Positions 47,079 through 55,426 of a stretch of 64,000 nt of DNA are shown one piece after another. Position 1 is the first letter of the stretch. Every line of letters begins with the position of its first letter. This stretch comes from Arthrobacter sp. PAMC25564. Its GTDB lineage: Bacteria > Actinomycetota > Actinomycetes > Actinomycetales > Micrococcaceae. The position numbers were made by a program, and so were the translations under genes. The DNA is taken from NCBI RefSeq assembly GCF_004798705.1, contig NZ_CP039290.1, positions 496,001-560,000 of the forward strand. The letters run 5' to 3'. Below the pieces are notes generated by a model. It searched no databases. It had not been told where the DNA came from and worked only from the letters and a program-made list of their open reading frames with translations.

Positions 47079-47632
47079 GCGCGCAGGCGGCTGATCAGAA
47101 TAGCGACGGCGCGCTCCGCGAAGTCTTCCTCCGCTGCGGTCCCCGCCGCCAAAACGTCGAAACCCGCGGGCTGCAGGGTGTCCGAGAAAACCAGCTGGGC
47201 GACGCCGCGCCGGGCCAGTTCCGCGAGGGTCTCGACGTCGTCGGTGTCCTCGCCGCGAACCGCCAGGATCACGCCGTCGGCACCGCCGGAGAGCATGAAC
47301 TGCCGCCAGCCCTCGCCCAGCAGGATGACCGGCTGGTACCCGTGCTGCGGCAGGAGCCGCGCTACCGCGGCGGCCAGGACCCGGTCCCGGGGGTCTTCGA
47401 GGTCAGCGACGGCGACTGCCACAAGGTCCGTCCGGCCCCGCCGCATTCCGCGGGCCGCCCGGTTGGCCACGTAGCCCAGTTCCCGGACGGCGGCATGGAC
47501 GCGGTCCTGGGTGGGCTGGCTGATCCGGGTGGTGCCGCCGGGCCGGCCGGAGAGCACGTAGGAGACGGTGGTGAGTGATACACCTGCCGACTCCGCGACG
47601 TCGCGGATGGTGGGCCTGGATCCATGCCGCAC
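47075..47632 (-). CDS. Short LacI-family regulator lacking most of the sensor domain
   Basis: A 185-residue protein from GTG 47632. The LacI helix-turn-helix TIRDVAESAGVSLTTVSYVL lies at residues 8-27 and the hinge near residue 55. About 120 residues of the N-terminal sensor subdomain follow. Full LacI proteins have about 330-350 residues, so the C-terminal subdomain is missing or replaced. The stop codon overlaps the convergent BASS gene. Whether it can bind an inducer is uncertain. Confidence 0.78.
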   Translation of the reverse strand: MRHGSRPTIRDVAESAGVSLTTVSYVLSGRPGGTTRISQPTQDRVHAAVRELGYVANRAARGMRRGRTDLVAVAVADLEDPRDRVLAAAVARLLPQHGYQPVILLGEGWRQFMLSGGADGVILAVRGEDTDDVETLAELARRGVAQLVFSDTLQPAGFDVLAAGTAAEEDFAERAVAILISRLRA

Positions 47633-47714
47633 TGATGACTCCCGGGTACTTCTCCGCCGCTGATTCGTGGCGGGTGCTCAAAATTTTGTCTGGGGCAGAC
47701 CCCCAGTCTGAACT

Positions 47715-48329
47715 CTATCCTTCACCCCATCGCGGGGTCACGTGGCGCTCATCCGGGGCCCCGTGATGGGCGCCAGGTGACCCCGCGTTGGGGTTTTCCG
47801 GGCCCCTCTTTGCCGCGAGAGCCTTGGTGAAGGCCAGCGGGCCGATGGTTTCGGGGTCTGCAGAGAGGTCGAACTGCGCCTCGTAGCCTGTGTTCAGGTA
47901 GAGGTGCTTGGCTTCGGGCTGCCGCGGGCCGGTAGTGAGGTACACAGTCCGGTAGCCGCGCGCGGCAGCCAACGCCTCGAGCTCGGCGAGCACAAACCGG
48001 GCCAGGCCACGGCGGCGGTGGGCCGAGTGCGTCCAGATCCTCTTGAACTCGGCGGTCGCGGGCCCGTGACGCCGGAATGCCCCGCCGGCAATGGATTCGC
48101 CGTTCTCCTGCACGATCAGCAGGGCGCCGTCGGGGGCCGCGAACTCGTCCGCCGGGTAGCGGCTCAGCTCCTCGGCAGCTGCCCCGGGACCGAACAGCCC
48201 GCTGTACCGGGTCTCGTACTCCCAGGCCAGCTCATCCAGGAGCGGGCGGACGCGGGGATCGGCCAGGGGCAGGTCCAAAACCGTGAGTTCCGAAGGGCGC
48301 ACGGCTGCTGGAATCGTTTGGCGGATCAT
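47715..48329 (-). CDS. GNAT-family N-acetyltransferase
   Basis: A 204-residue protein with the GNAT acetyl-CoA loop HRRRGLARFVLAELEALAAA near residue 105 and TAEFKRIWTHSAH just before it. C-terminal LYLNTGYEAQF is also typical. It starts 2 bp after the stop of the FAD protein, so they share an operon. About 24 C-terminal residues are encoded by a REP-like palindrome, so the native end may have been shorter. By analogy with S-modified-cysteine salvage operons it may N-acetylate an amino acid taken up by the adjacent ABC system. Confidence 0.85.
   Translation of the reverse strand: MIRQTIPAAVRPSELTVLDLPLADPRVRPLLDELAWEYETRYSGLFGPGAAAEELSRYPADEFAAPDGALLIVQENGESIAGGAFRRHGPATAEFKRIWTHSAHRRRGLARFVLAELEALAAARGYRTVYLTTGPRQPEAKHLYLNTGYEAQFDLSADPETIGPLAFTKALAAKRGPENPNAGSPGAHHGAPDERHVTPRWGEG
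47725..47793. repeat. REP-like palindrome, copy 1
   Basis: Arms 47725-47753 and 47765-47793 match at 26 of 29 positions with an 11-nt loop. The core CGCGGGGTCAC ... GTGACCCCGCG is shared with two other copies at 58.6 and 61.5 kb. It overlaps the 3' end of the GNAT gene. Confidence 0.85.
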
Positions 48330-48331
48330 TG

Positions 48332-50278
48332 TCAGGCCTTTTCAGAAACGGCGGCGGGCGCCCCCGCCGAGTGGTTGTCGTCCTGTGCCAGGACTTTGAG
48401 GACACGCCGTGCGAGGGCATCGTTTTCCCGGAAGGGTGCGGCATTGATGCCGGGCCGCGCGAAGGCGCCTGCCCCCCAGCCAGAGGTGCCAGGGCCGACG
48501 CCGAACACCCGGGGGCGGGGTTCGCCCAGGGGGCTGAGCAGCTCGTTTTCCCTTGATACCAGCAGACGTCCCGTCGCGTGCAGGCCTTCCGCGGTGAGCA
48601 GCTCCTGTTCGGTCCCGAGACCCGAGCCGTGCAGGTGGCGCAGCAGGGGGTTCGCGGACCGCGCCACGGAGGGTGCCGGCAGCCGTGCCTCGATCAGCGC
48701 CGTGGCGGACACGCTCACGCCGGAGCGGGCCGAGCCGGCCACGAACCGGCCCGATTCCTCGTCGGCCGAGATCTGCAGCCCGGGGCCGATGAACTCCAGC
48801 AGTCCGGCGCGGTGGATCGCGAGCATCTCCTTCAGCCGGCGCGGCGGCGGCCCGGAGTCCACGAAGCTGAAGAAGCCGTGCCACCAGCCGTGCACTGCCT
48901 GCTGGGAGCGGGCGTTCAGCCGCTCGGCCGGCACCAGGCGGCCCAGGTCCATGTAGACCCTGAGCAGTCCGTGGAAGAGGGCCAGCGTCTCGGAATGCTC
49001 CGGCCCTGTCCGCAGCCGGAGGTCGTTTTCGATGTACGCCGCCACCGCCGCCTGGACCTCGTCATGTCCGGCGAAACCGCGGCCGGCAAAGGGGTGGTCC
49101 AGCCGTTCCAGGTCCAGGTGCAGTTCCCCGTCCGGGACGGACTCGGTTACGAGCCGGACCCGTTCCGCGCTGTACCAGTCAGCCGCTGTGAAGCGTTCCG
49201 CGAACTCGGTCCAGCCGATGCTGACCCGCTCCGGATGGCCGGTGAAGAGCTCGCGGTAGTACGCGTAGCCGGCGTCCTTCGCGATCAGCGGCCAGAGCTG
49301 GCTGCGGAAATCGAGCTCGCCGTGCACCGCCAGCAGTGCCCCGACGGCGGCCGTCGTGAAAAACCTCGGGGCACCGACGGGTTCGCCGCGGAGGGTGGAG
49401 GAGATCTTGGAGTGATAGGGCACGCCGCGCCGCGATCCGGCCCAGAGGCGCGGTTCCGCGCCGGACGGCAGGTACCGCAGGCCGCCGTCGGGCGCCTCCT
49501 CGAAGCGTCCGCCCCGGCCCTCCATCAGCAGGACCAGCAGGTCAACGAACGCCAGGCCCATGCCGGAGACGATCACGTCCTGCCCGGGCGCGATTGGTGA
49601 GTAGTCGACGTCGGTGGTGTAGCTGGGTGCCGCGTGATACCCGCCGTGGCGGGCGGCGAAGTCGCCCCAGGCAGCGGACGCCGCGTCCGGCAGCGAATCA
49701 GTGTGCCCCAGGGCGGTGACCACGACGTCGGCCCGCAGCACTGCGCCGCCGGCCAGCCGAACGAGGTACGCACCGGCGTCGGGCTCATTGCCTGCCTCGA
49801 TGCCTATGGCCCAGTCCCGGTGAACCGTGACGGTGACGGCGGTTCCGAGGGCGGCGACCGCGCGGCGGAAGAACCATTCCAGGTACTTGCTCTGCAGCTG
49901 TCGGGTGGGAAACGTGGCCCCGGTCAGGGACCGCAACTGACGGACGAGTTCCGCCGGCAGCTCCTGCACATCCGTGATGGAGCCATCCAGCACACCGGAG
50001 GCCCACTCGGACAGCCCGGGACCGTCCGAGGCAGGGCCTTCGCACTGCACGGAGGAGTCGGTGAACATTGTGACGTCCGCGGCGGCCGAATTGAGCATCA
50101 GGCCAGGGTCCTGCCCGTAGCGCCAGATCCGCCCGGAGCCGGGCTCGTGCGGCTCGACCACGTGGACGTCCAGCGGTCCCTCGAAGAGTTCCGGCCGGTT
50201 GGCGGCGAGACGCTCCAGGATTCCGGCAGCGCGGGGACCCCCGCCGACAAAGACAACGGCTGGTGGATTCGCTGGCAT
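48332..50278 (-). CDS. FAD/NAD(P)-binding protein (large, NAD_binding_9 type)
   Basis: A 648-residue flavoprotein. The dinucleotide fold VVFVGGGPRAAGILERLAAN is at the N-terminus, followed by GSGRIWRYGQDPGLMLN. A second nucleotide site is near residue 240 (VIVSGMGLAFVDLLVLLMEG). It belongs to the FAD-NAD(P)-binding family whose members are mostly uncharacterised. ATG 50278 has AGGAG. It is divergent from the ABC transporter and co-transcribed with GNAT, so it probably oxidises or hydroxylates the imported compound. Confidence 0.82.
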   Translation of the reverse strand: MPANPPAVVFVGGGPRAAGILERLAANRPELFEGPLDVHVVEPHEPGSGRIWRYGQDPGLMLNSAAADVTMFTDSSVQCEGPASDGPGLSEWASGVLDGSITDVQELPAELVRQLRSLTGATFPTRQLQSKYLEWFFRRAVAALGTAVTVTVHRDWAIGIEAGNEPDAGAYLVRLAGGAVLRADVVVTALGHTDSLPDAASAAWGDFAARHGGYHAAPSYTTDVDYSPIAPGQDVIVSGMGLAFVDLLVLLMEGRGGRFEEAPDGGLRYLPSGAEPRLWAGSRRGVPYHSKISSTLRGEPVGAPRFFTTAAVGALLAVHGELDFRSQLWPLIAKDAGYAYYRELFTGHPERVSIGWTEFAERFTAADWYSAERVRLVTESVPDGELHLDLERLDHPFAGRGFAGHDEVQAAVAAYIENDLRLRTGPEHSETLALFHGLLRVYMDLGRLVPAERLNARSQQAVHGWWHGFFSFVDSGPPPRRLKEMLAIHRAGLLEFIGPGLQISADEESGRFVAGSARSGVSVSATALIEARLPAPSVARSANPLLRHLHGSGLGTEQELLTAEGLHATGRLLVSRENELLSPLGEPRPRVFGVGPGTSGWGAGAFARPGINAAPFRENDALARRVLKVLAQDDNHSAGAPAAVSEKA

Positions 50279-50538
50279 GGGGACTCCTGATCAGGACGGC
50301 ACATAATTCGGGTGGTTCAGGGCCCCATGCTAGGCACCGGCCAGGGCCCCGGTCGAGGCGCCGTTCACGGCTGTTCACCCCGCGTCACCGCGCGTAAGAC
50401 GGGGCAAGAAAACGACTCATGACGCCGCGAGAGCCCCCGTGAACGAATGCAACTTCCCGCCTTGCCGCGCCATCCGGGCGCCCCTAGATTTGCACCAATC
50501 TGAACCCCACAAACCAACCGGAAGAAGCGAGGTGGCGC
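50279..50538. promoter_or_regulatory. Divergent promoter region of the flavin/ABC cluster
   Basis: This 260-bp gap serves both operons. For the plus strand TTGCCG (50462-50467), a 17-bp spacer and TAGATT (50485-50490) make a plausible promoter about 50 bp upstream of the permease start. GTTCAC occurs twice at about 50367-50380. No regulator gene lies directly beside it. Confidence 0.45.
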
Positions 50539-51555
50539 ATGAGTTCGACAGTAACCACGATGGCGCAGACCCTGCCAGGGGACGACGGCGCCGGTCCCGT
50601 CGGCACCGGGACCGCACCGGAGTCCCGCGGGCCGGCGACCGACTACGCCGACTACCGCGTGATCACGGCCCGCCACCCGTGGCGCTGGGTAGGCACCGTC
50701 CTGGTGGCCCTCGGCGTCCTAGGCATCGCCTGGTCCCTCGCCACGAACCCGCGCTGGGAATGGGGCGTCGTCGCGCAGTGGTTCACCGCCAAGTCGATCC
50801 TCAACGGCCTGCTGGAGACGCTCAAGCTGACCGCGATCTCCGGAGCCCTCGGCTTCATCCTGGGTTTCATCCTGGCCCTGATGCGCCTGTCCGCGTCCCC
50901 TCTGCTGCTCTCCGTGTCCTGGACGTTCTCCTGGATCTTCCGCTCCACCCCGCTGCTGGTACAGATGCTGCTCTGGTACAACCTGGGCTACCTGTACGAG
51001 AAGGTCAGCTTAGGCATCCCCTTCACGGACATCCGGTTCTTCGAGGTGCAGACCACCACACTGATCAGCCAGTTCGCAGCGGCGGTGCTCGGCCTGACCC
51101 TCAACCAGGCGGCCTACTCCGCCGAAATCATCCGGGGCGGCATCCTCTCCGTGGACCAGGGCCAACTGGAGGCCGCCGCGGCACTCGGCATCCCGGCTTG
51201 GCGTCGCTCCACCCGGATCGTCCTGCCCCAGGCCATGCGGGCCATCCTGCCAACGGCCTTCAATGAAGTGATCGGTCTGGTCAAGGGCACCTCGATCGTC
51301 TATGTGCTGGCCTACTCCGAGCTGTTCTACACCGTCCAGGTCATCTACAACCGCACCCAGCAGGTGTTGCCGCTGCTGCTCGTGGCCACGCTTTGGTACG
51401 TCGCGATCACCTCGGTCCTGAGCATCTTCCAGTACTACATCGAGCGGCACTACTCCAGGGGCGCCGTCCGCACGCTGCCGCTGACACCGCTGCAGAAGGT
51501 CCGGAAGTTCCTGTCCACCCACGCCACCGACACCCGAGTGAAGGGACTCCGATGA
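50539..51555 (+). CDS. Polar amino-acid ABC transporter permease
   Basis: A 338-residue protein. The N-terminal 50 residues are disordered, then five or six helices follow. The HisM/GlnP-type permease block LTLNQAAYSAEIIRGGILSV (EAA loop: GQLEAAAALGIPAWRRSTRIV) is near residues 190-230. Its stop overlaps the ATPase start by 4 bp (ATGA at 51552). It carries both transmembrane halves as a homodimer, since no second permease gene is present. Confidence 0.92.
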   Translation: MSSTVTTMAQTLPGDDGAGPVGTGTAPESRGPATDYADYRVITARHPWRWVGTVLVALGVLGIAWSLATNPRWEWGVVAQWFTAKSILNGLLETLKLTAISGALGFILGFILALMRLSASPLLLSVSWTFSWIFRSTPLLVQMLLWYNLGYLYEKVSLGIPFTDIRFFEVQTTTLISQFAAAVLGLTLNQAAYSAEIIRGGILSVDQGQLEAAAALGIPAWRRSTRIVLPQAMRAILPTAFNEVIGLVKGTSIVYVLAYSELFYTVQVIYNRTQQVLPLLLVATLWYVAITSVLSIFQYYIERHYSRGAVRTLPLTPLQKVRKFLSTHATDTRVKGLR

Positions 51556-52370
51556 GCACCGCAGTCACGGAAGCCACCCGCGGCCTCGTGGAAATCACCA
51601 AGGTCCGCAAGTCCTTCGGGGCAGTCGAAGTCCTCAAGGGCGTCACGCTGACCGTCGAGCCCGGCGGCGTGGCAGTCATCGTCGGTCCCTCCGGTTCCGG
51701 CAAGTCCACCCTCCTGCGCACCATCAACCACCTGGAAAAGCTCGACGGCGGCTTCATCGCCATCGACGGCACGCTCGTGGGCTACGAGATCCGCGGCAGC
51801 AAACTCCACGAGCTGCGCGAAAAGGACATCCTGAAGCAGCGCACCGAAATCGGCATGGTGTTCCAGAACTTCAACCTGTTCCCGCACCTCACGGCGCTGG
51901 AAAACGTGGTGGAGGCACCCGTCGTCGCGCCGCGTTCCGGAAAGCCCCGGCTCTCGAAGGCCGAAGCCCGGGAACGCGGCCTTGAACTGCTGGACCGCGT
52001 GGGCCTGAAGGACCGGGCCGGCGCCTACCCCCGGCAGCTCTCCGGCGGCCAGCAGCAGCGCGTCGCGATCGCCCGCGCGCTGGCGCTGGACCCCAAGATC
52101 CTGCTCTTCGACGAGCCCACCTCGGCGCTGGACCCGGAACTGGTCAACGAGGTCTTGGACGTCATCCGCGAGCTCGCCAAGTCCGGCACCACGCTGATCA
52201 TCGTCACACACGAGATGGGCTTCGCCCGGGACGTCGCGGACACCGTGGTCTTCATGGACCAGGGCCAGATCGTCGAACAGGGCACCCCCCAGGCAATTTT
52301 CACCAACCCGCAGGAAGAGCGCACCCGGAGTTTCTTCTCCAAGGTGATCGAACCCGCTTTCAACATCTAA
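51552..52370 (+). CDS. Polar amino-acid ABC transporter ATP-binding protein
   Basis: A 272-residue ABC ATPase with Walker A GPSGSGKST, Q-loop FQNFNLFPHLTALENV, signature LSGGQQQRVAIARALA, Walker B ILLFDEPTSALD and H-loop VTHEM. The class is GlnQ/TcyC (PAAT). It starts at ATG 51552 inside the permease stop; the frame's upstream extension is spurious. It energises import of an amino acid bound by the lipoprotein encoded next. Confidence 0.95.
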   Translation: MSTAVTEATRGLVEITKVRKSFGAVEVLKGVTLTVEPGGVAVIVGPSGSGKSTLLRTINHLEKLDGGFIAIDGTLVGYEIRGSKLHELREKDILKQRTEIGMVFQNFNLFPHLTALENVVEAPVVAPRSGKPRLSKAEARERGLELLDRVGLKDRAGAYPRQLSGGQQQRVAIARALALDPKILLFDEPTSALDPELVNEVLDVIRELAKSGTTLIIVTHEMGFARDVADTVVFMDQGQIVEQGTPQAIFTNPQEERTRSFFSKVIEPAFNI

Positions 52371-52381
52371 GGAACTCCCCC

Positions 52382-53404
52382 ATGGCATCTTTCATCACCC
52401 CGCTCCCAGCCCGGCTGCGCAAACTCGCGGCGCTGCCCGTCGTCGCCCTCATCGGCACTCTTTCCGGCACGCTGGCGCTGAGCGGCTGCTCCGATCCCGG
52501 CGCCTCGGCGGCCGGTTCCGCGTCCAGCGGCACTGCGACAGCTGCCAAGAACGGCGTCGTCTACAACACCTCACCGGACCAGAACCGGATCCGCGCGGAG
52601 AAGGACACGGCCCTGGCGGCGAAGGTTCCCGCGCTGATCAGCAAGGACGGCAAGCTGACCGTGGCCACCACCGCCGGCTCCATCCCGCTGACCTTCCACG
52701 CCACCGATGACAAAACAACCATCGGCGTCGAGGTGGACCTGGCCCAGCTCGTCGCGGACAAGCTGGGCCTGGACCTGGACCTGCAGATCACATCCTGGGA
52801 GAACTGGCCGCTGAAGACCCAGTCCGGCGACTTCGAGGCCGTATTCTCCAACGTCGGCATCAATGCCGCCCGGGTGAAGCTGTTCGACTTCGCCAGCTAC
52901 CGCGCCGCCTACATGGGCTTCGAGGCGAAGAAGAACTCCAGCTACAACATCAAGGGCTCCGATGACATCTCCGGCCTGAAGGTCTCCGTCGGCTCCGGTA
53001 CCAACCAGGAGAAGATCCTGATCGCCTGGAACAAGGAGCTCGAGGCCAAGGGCAAGGCCCCCGCGGAGCTGCAGTACTACTCCAACGATGCCGACACCGT
53101 CCTGGCTCTTGCCTCGGGCCGCACCGACCTCAACCTCGCCCCCTACCCCACGGTCTCCTACCGCGAGAACACCCGCGATGACCTCAAGGTCGTGGGCAAG
53201 GTCAACGCCGGCTGGCCGTCCGAGACCCTCGTCGCCGCCACGACGCTCAAGGGCAACGGCCTGGCCCCGGTGATCACCGATGCCCTGAACGCGGTCATCA
53301 AGGACGGCTCCTATGGCAAGGTCCTGGAGCGCTGGGGACTCTCCGAGGAAGCACTCCCCGAGTCCAAGACCGTCACCGAGGCGAACTTCGGGACCGGCAA
53401 ATGA
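52382..53404 (+). CDS. Amino-acid ABC transporter substrate-binding lipoprotein
   Basis: A 340-residue SBP_bac_3 protein. The signal peptide ends with lipobox LSGC near residue 37, giving a diacylated Cys. The mature start CSDPGASAAGS is shared with the other binding protein at 58.7 kb. The ligand domain has GVEVDLAQLVADKLGL and VSVGSGTNQEKIL. Start ATG is 11 bp after the ATPase stop. It overlaps the next gene by 4 bp. The ligand is unknown but should be a polar or S-containing amino acid. Confidence 0.92.
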   Translation: MASFITPLPARLRKLAALPVVALIGTLSGTLALSGCSDPGASAAGSASSGTATAAKNGVVYNTSPDQNRIRAEKDTALAAKVPALISKDGKLTVATTAGSIPLTFHATDDKTTIGVEVDLAQLVADKLGLDLDLQITSWENWPLKTQSGDFEAVFSNVGINAARVKLFDFASYRAAYMGFEAKKNSSYNIKGSDDISGLKVSVGSGTNQEKILIAWNKELEAKGKAPAELQYYSNDADTVLALASGRTDLNLAPYPTVSYRENTRDDLKVVGKVNAGWPSETLVAATTLKGNGLAPVITDALNAVIKDGSYGKVLERWGLSEEALPESKTVTEANFGTGK

Positions 53405-54573
53405 GGTTCCAGGTCCTTGACATCATCCCCCACCTGAAGAACCCGGTCACCGGGGAGATTGTCTCCACCGCGGACCGGCTCAACCAGGTGGTCCAGACGG
53501 CCCGCCGAGCCGAGGAACTTGGCTACGACGCCTTCTCCGTCGGGGAACGCCACGCGGGCGAGTTCATTTCCTCCTCCCCCACCACGGTACTGGCAGCCAT
53601 CGCGGCCGTGACGTCCACCATCCGGCTGCAAAGCGGCGTAACCGTGCTGTCCGTGCTGGACCCGGTGCGGGTCGCGGAGGACTACGCCACGATCGACCAG
53701 CTCAGCCGCGGCCGGCTCGAGCTGGTGATCGGCAAGGGCAACGAGGTGCTGCAGTACCCCCTCTTCGGCCTGGACCTGGCTGACCAGTGGACGCTGCTGG
53801 CGGAGAAATACGGCCTGCTGCGGCGGCTCTGGACCGAGGAGAACGTCACATGGTCCGGGACGTTCCGCCCGGCGCTGACCGAGCCCACCACCACCACGCC
53901 GCGGCCGTTCGCCGGGGCTCCGCGCATCTGGCACGGCTCGGCGACGAGCCTGACCTCCGCGGCGCTTGCCGCCAAATGGGGCGATCCTCTGTTCACCGCC
54001 AACGCGATCCAGCCGCGCGAAAACTACAAGGTGCTGATTGACCACTACCGCGAAGAATACGAACGCCACGGCCACGATCCCCGGCACCAGTACCTGGGCT
54101 CCGGTTCCGGCGCGGGCGGGGTGTTCATCGCGGACACCACGCAGGAAGCCAAGCGCCAGTTCGGCCCGGTCTACGAGGCCCTCACCTCGGGCCGCGACGT
54201 TCCCGGCAACAACTCCCCCTACCGGGACATCGACCACGCCGTCGCCGAAGGCCCTGCCCTGGTGGGCAGCCCGGAACAGGTGATTGACAAGATCCTCAGC
54301 TACCACGAGCTCTACGGCCACGACCTGCAGTCCATCGCCCTTCCGACCACGCAGCCGTTCGAGCAGCAGCTGGAGATCCTGGAACGGTTCGCGCTTGAGG
54401 TCATCCCGGCCCTCCGCGCCGCGGCGCCCACCACGCTCTGGTCCGAGGATGATCCCTTCGCCGGCCGCCCGGAGTCCAGCCTCGCCGGCAAGTCAGGCAC
54501 CGAACCCGACGCCGCGGCCCGCGTCACTGCCGACCACAACAGCTACAGGAGCTCCCATGTCTACGCCCACTGA
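53401..54573 (+). CDS. LLM-class flavin-dependent oxidoreductase
   Basis: A 390-residue bacterial-luciferase-like monooxygenase. It has FSVGERHAGEFISSSPTTVL near residue 45 (the flavin/active-site His region) and DYATIDQLSRGRLELVIGKG near residue 90, typical of the TIM-barrel family. It uses FMNH2 from a separate reductase. The start overlaps the binding-protein stop (ATGA, 53401) and the end overlaps DUF1684 by 17 bp. Its closest role parallel is YtmO/CmoO of the Bacillus S-modified-cysteine operon; this is inference. Confidence 0.9.
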   Translation: MRFQVLDIIPHLKNPVTGEIVSTADRLNQVVQTARRAEELGYDAFSVGERHAGEFISSSPTTVLAAIAAVTSTIRLQSGVTVLSVLDPVRVAEDYATIDQLSRGRLELVIGKGNEVLQYPLFGLDLADQWTLLAEKYGLLRRLWTEENVTWSGTFRPALTEPTTTTPRPFAGAPRIWHGSATSLTSAALAAKWGDPLFTANAIQPRENYKVLIDHYREEYERHGHDPRHQYLGSGSGAGGVFIADTTQEAKRQFGPVYEALTSGRDVPGNNSPYRDIDHAVAEGPALVGSPEQVIDKILSYHELYGHDLQSIALPTTQPFEQQLEILERFALEVIPALRAAAPTTLWSEDDPFAGRPESSLAGKSGTEPDAAARVTADHNSYRSSHVYAH

Positions 54574-55426
54574 CACTGCCGGTCCCGCCGCGAGCTACGA
54601 TTCCTTCGCCACGATCTGGACAGACTGGCACGCCGCGCACGAACGCCACCGGGCGGAGCCGCACGGCTTCCTCGCCGTCACCCACCTGCACTGGCTTGAC
54701 GCCGAGCCGTCCCGCCTGGACGGGGCGCCCGGCATCTGGAGTGTGGAGAACGACGTCGTCCGCCTGGTTTTGGGGGCAGGCGAACACGTCCTCCTGGACG
54801 GGCAGGACCTGAACCCCGACGACACCGGAGCCACCGTGTTCCTCGGCCCGGTTCCCGAGCGCGACGGGCTCACCCTGCGCGTGGAGGACGCCGGCGCCGG
54901 GCACACCGTGATCGAGCTCGCCAAACGCGGCGGCCGCTATGTCGTGCGGCCGCGGCATCCCCTCAATCCGCTGCTCACCGGCTACCGCGGAACGCCCGCG
55001 TACGCACCGGACTCTAAATATTCCGTTACGGGCATATTTCTTCCGTTCGCCGAACCACGTCCCACCACCGTCGGCGCCGCGGTCGAAGGCATCCAGCACG
55101 TCTACGAAGCCTCCGGCGAGCTCCACTTCCGGCTGGCAGGCCAGGACCTGGTCCTGACCGCCTTCAACGGCCACACCCCCGGAACCCTGTCCGTGCTGTT
55201 CACCGACGCGACCTCGGGCAAGACCACCTATGCGGCCAACCGCTCGCTCACCATCGCAGCCCCCGGCCCGGACGGCACCGTCACGCTCGATTTCAACCGG
55301 GCTGTGAACCTGCCCTGCGCCTACACGGACCTGGCGACCTGCCCGCTGCCTCCGGCGGAAAACCGCCTGCCCGTGGCCGTCGAGGCCGGAGAAAAGATCC
55401 CTTACGAGCGTCAGGACGCGTCATGA
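54557..55426 (+). CDS. DUF1684-domain protein
   Basis: A 289-residue protein from ATG 54557 (MSTPTDTAGPA), preceded by AGGAG, overlapping the upstream LLM gene by 17 bp. The block GFLAVTHLHWLDAEP and the later FNRAVNLPCAYTDLATCPLPPAENRLPV are the DUF1684 hallmarks. The family has no assigned function. Being locked between two LLM genes by overlaps on both sides implies it acts in the same pathway. The next gene starts inside its stop (ATGA 55423). Confidence 0.85.
   Translation: MSTPTDTAGPAASYDSFATIWTDWHAAHERHRAEPHGFLAVTHLHWLDAEPSRLDGAPGIWSVENDVVRLVLGAGEHVLLDGQDLNPDDTGATVFLGPVPERDGLTLRVEDAGAGHTVIELAKRGGRYVVRPRHPLNPLLTGYRGTPAYAPDSKYSVTGIFLPFAEPRPTTVGAAVEGIQHVYEASGELHFRLAGQDLVLTAFNGHTPGTLSVLFTDATSGKTTYAANRSLTIAAPGPDGTVTLDFNRAVNLPCAYTDLATCPLPPAENRLPVAVEAGEKIPYERQDAS

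Noticed and set aside
47715..50278. Siderophore or ornithine N-hydroxylation locus (FAD protein plus GNAT)
   Set aside because: The FAD protein is longer than typical ornithine N-monooxygenases (about 440 residues), and no NIS synthetase, NRPS or iron-uptake gene accompanies it.
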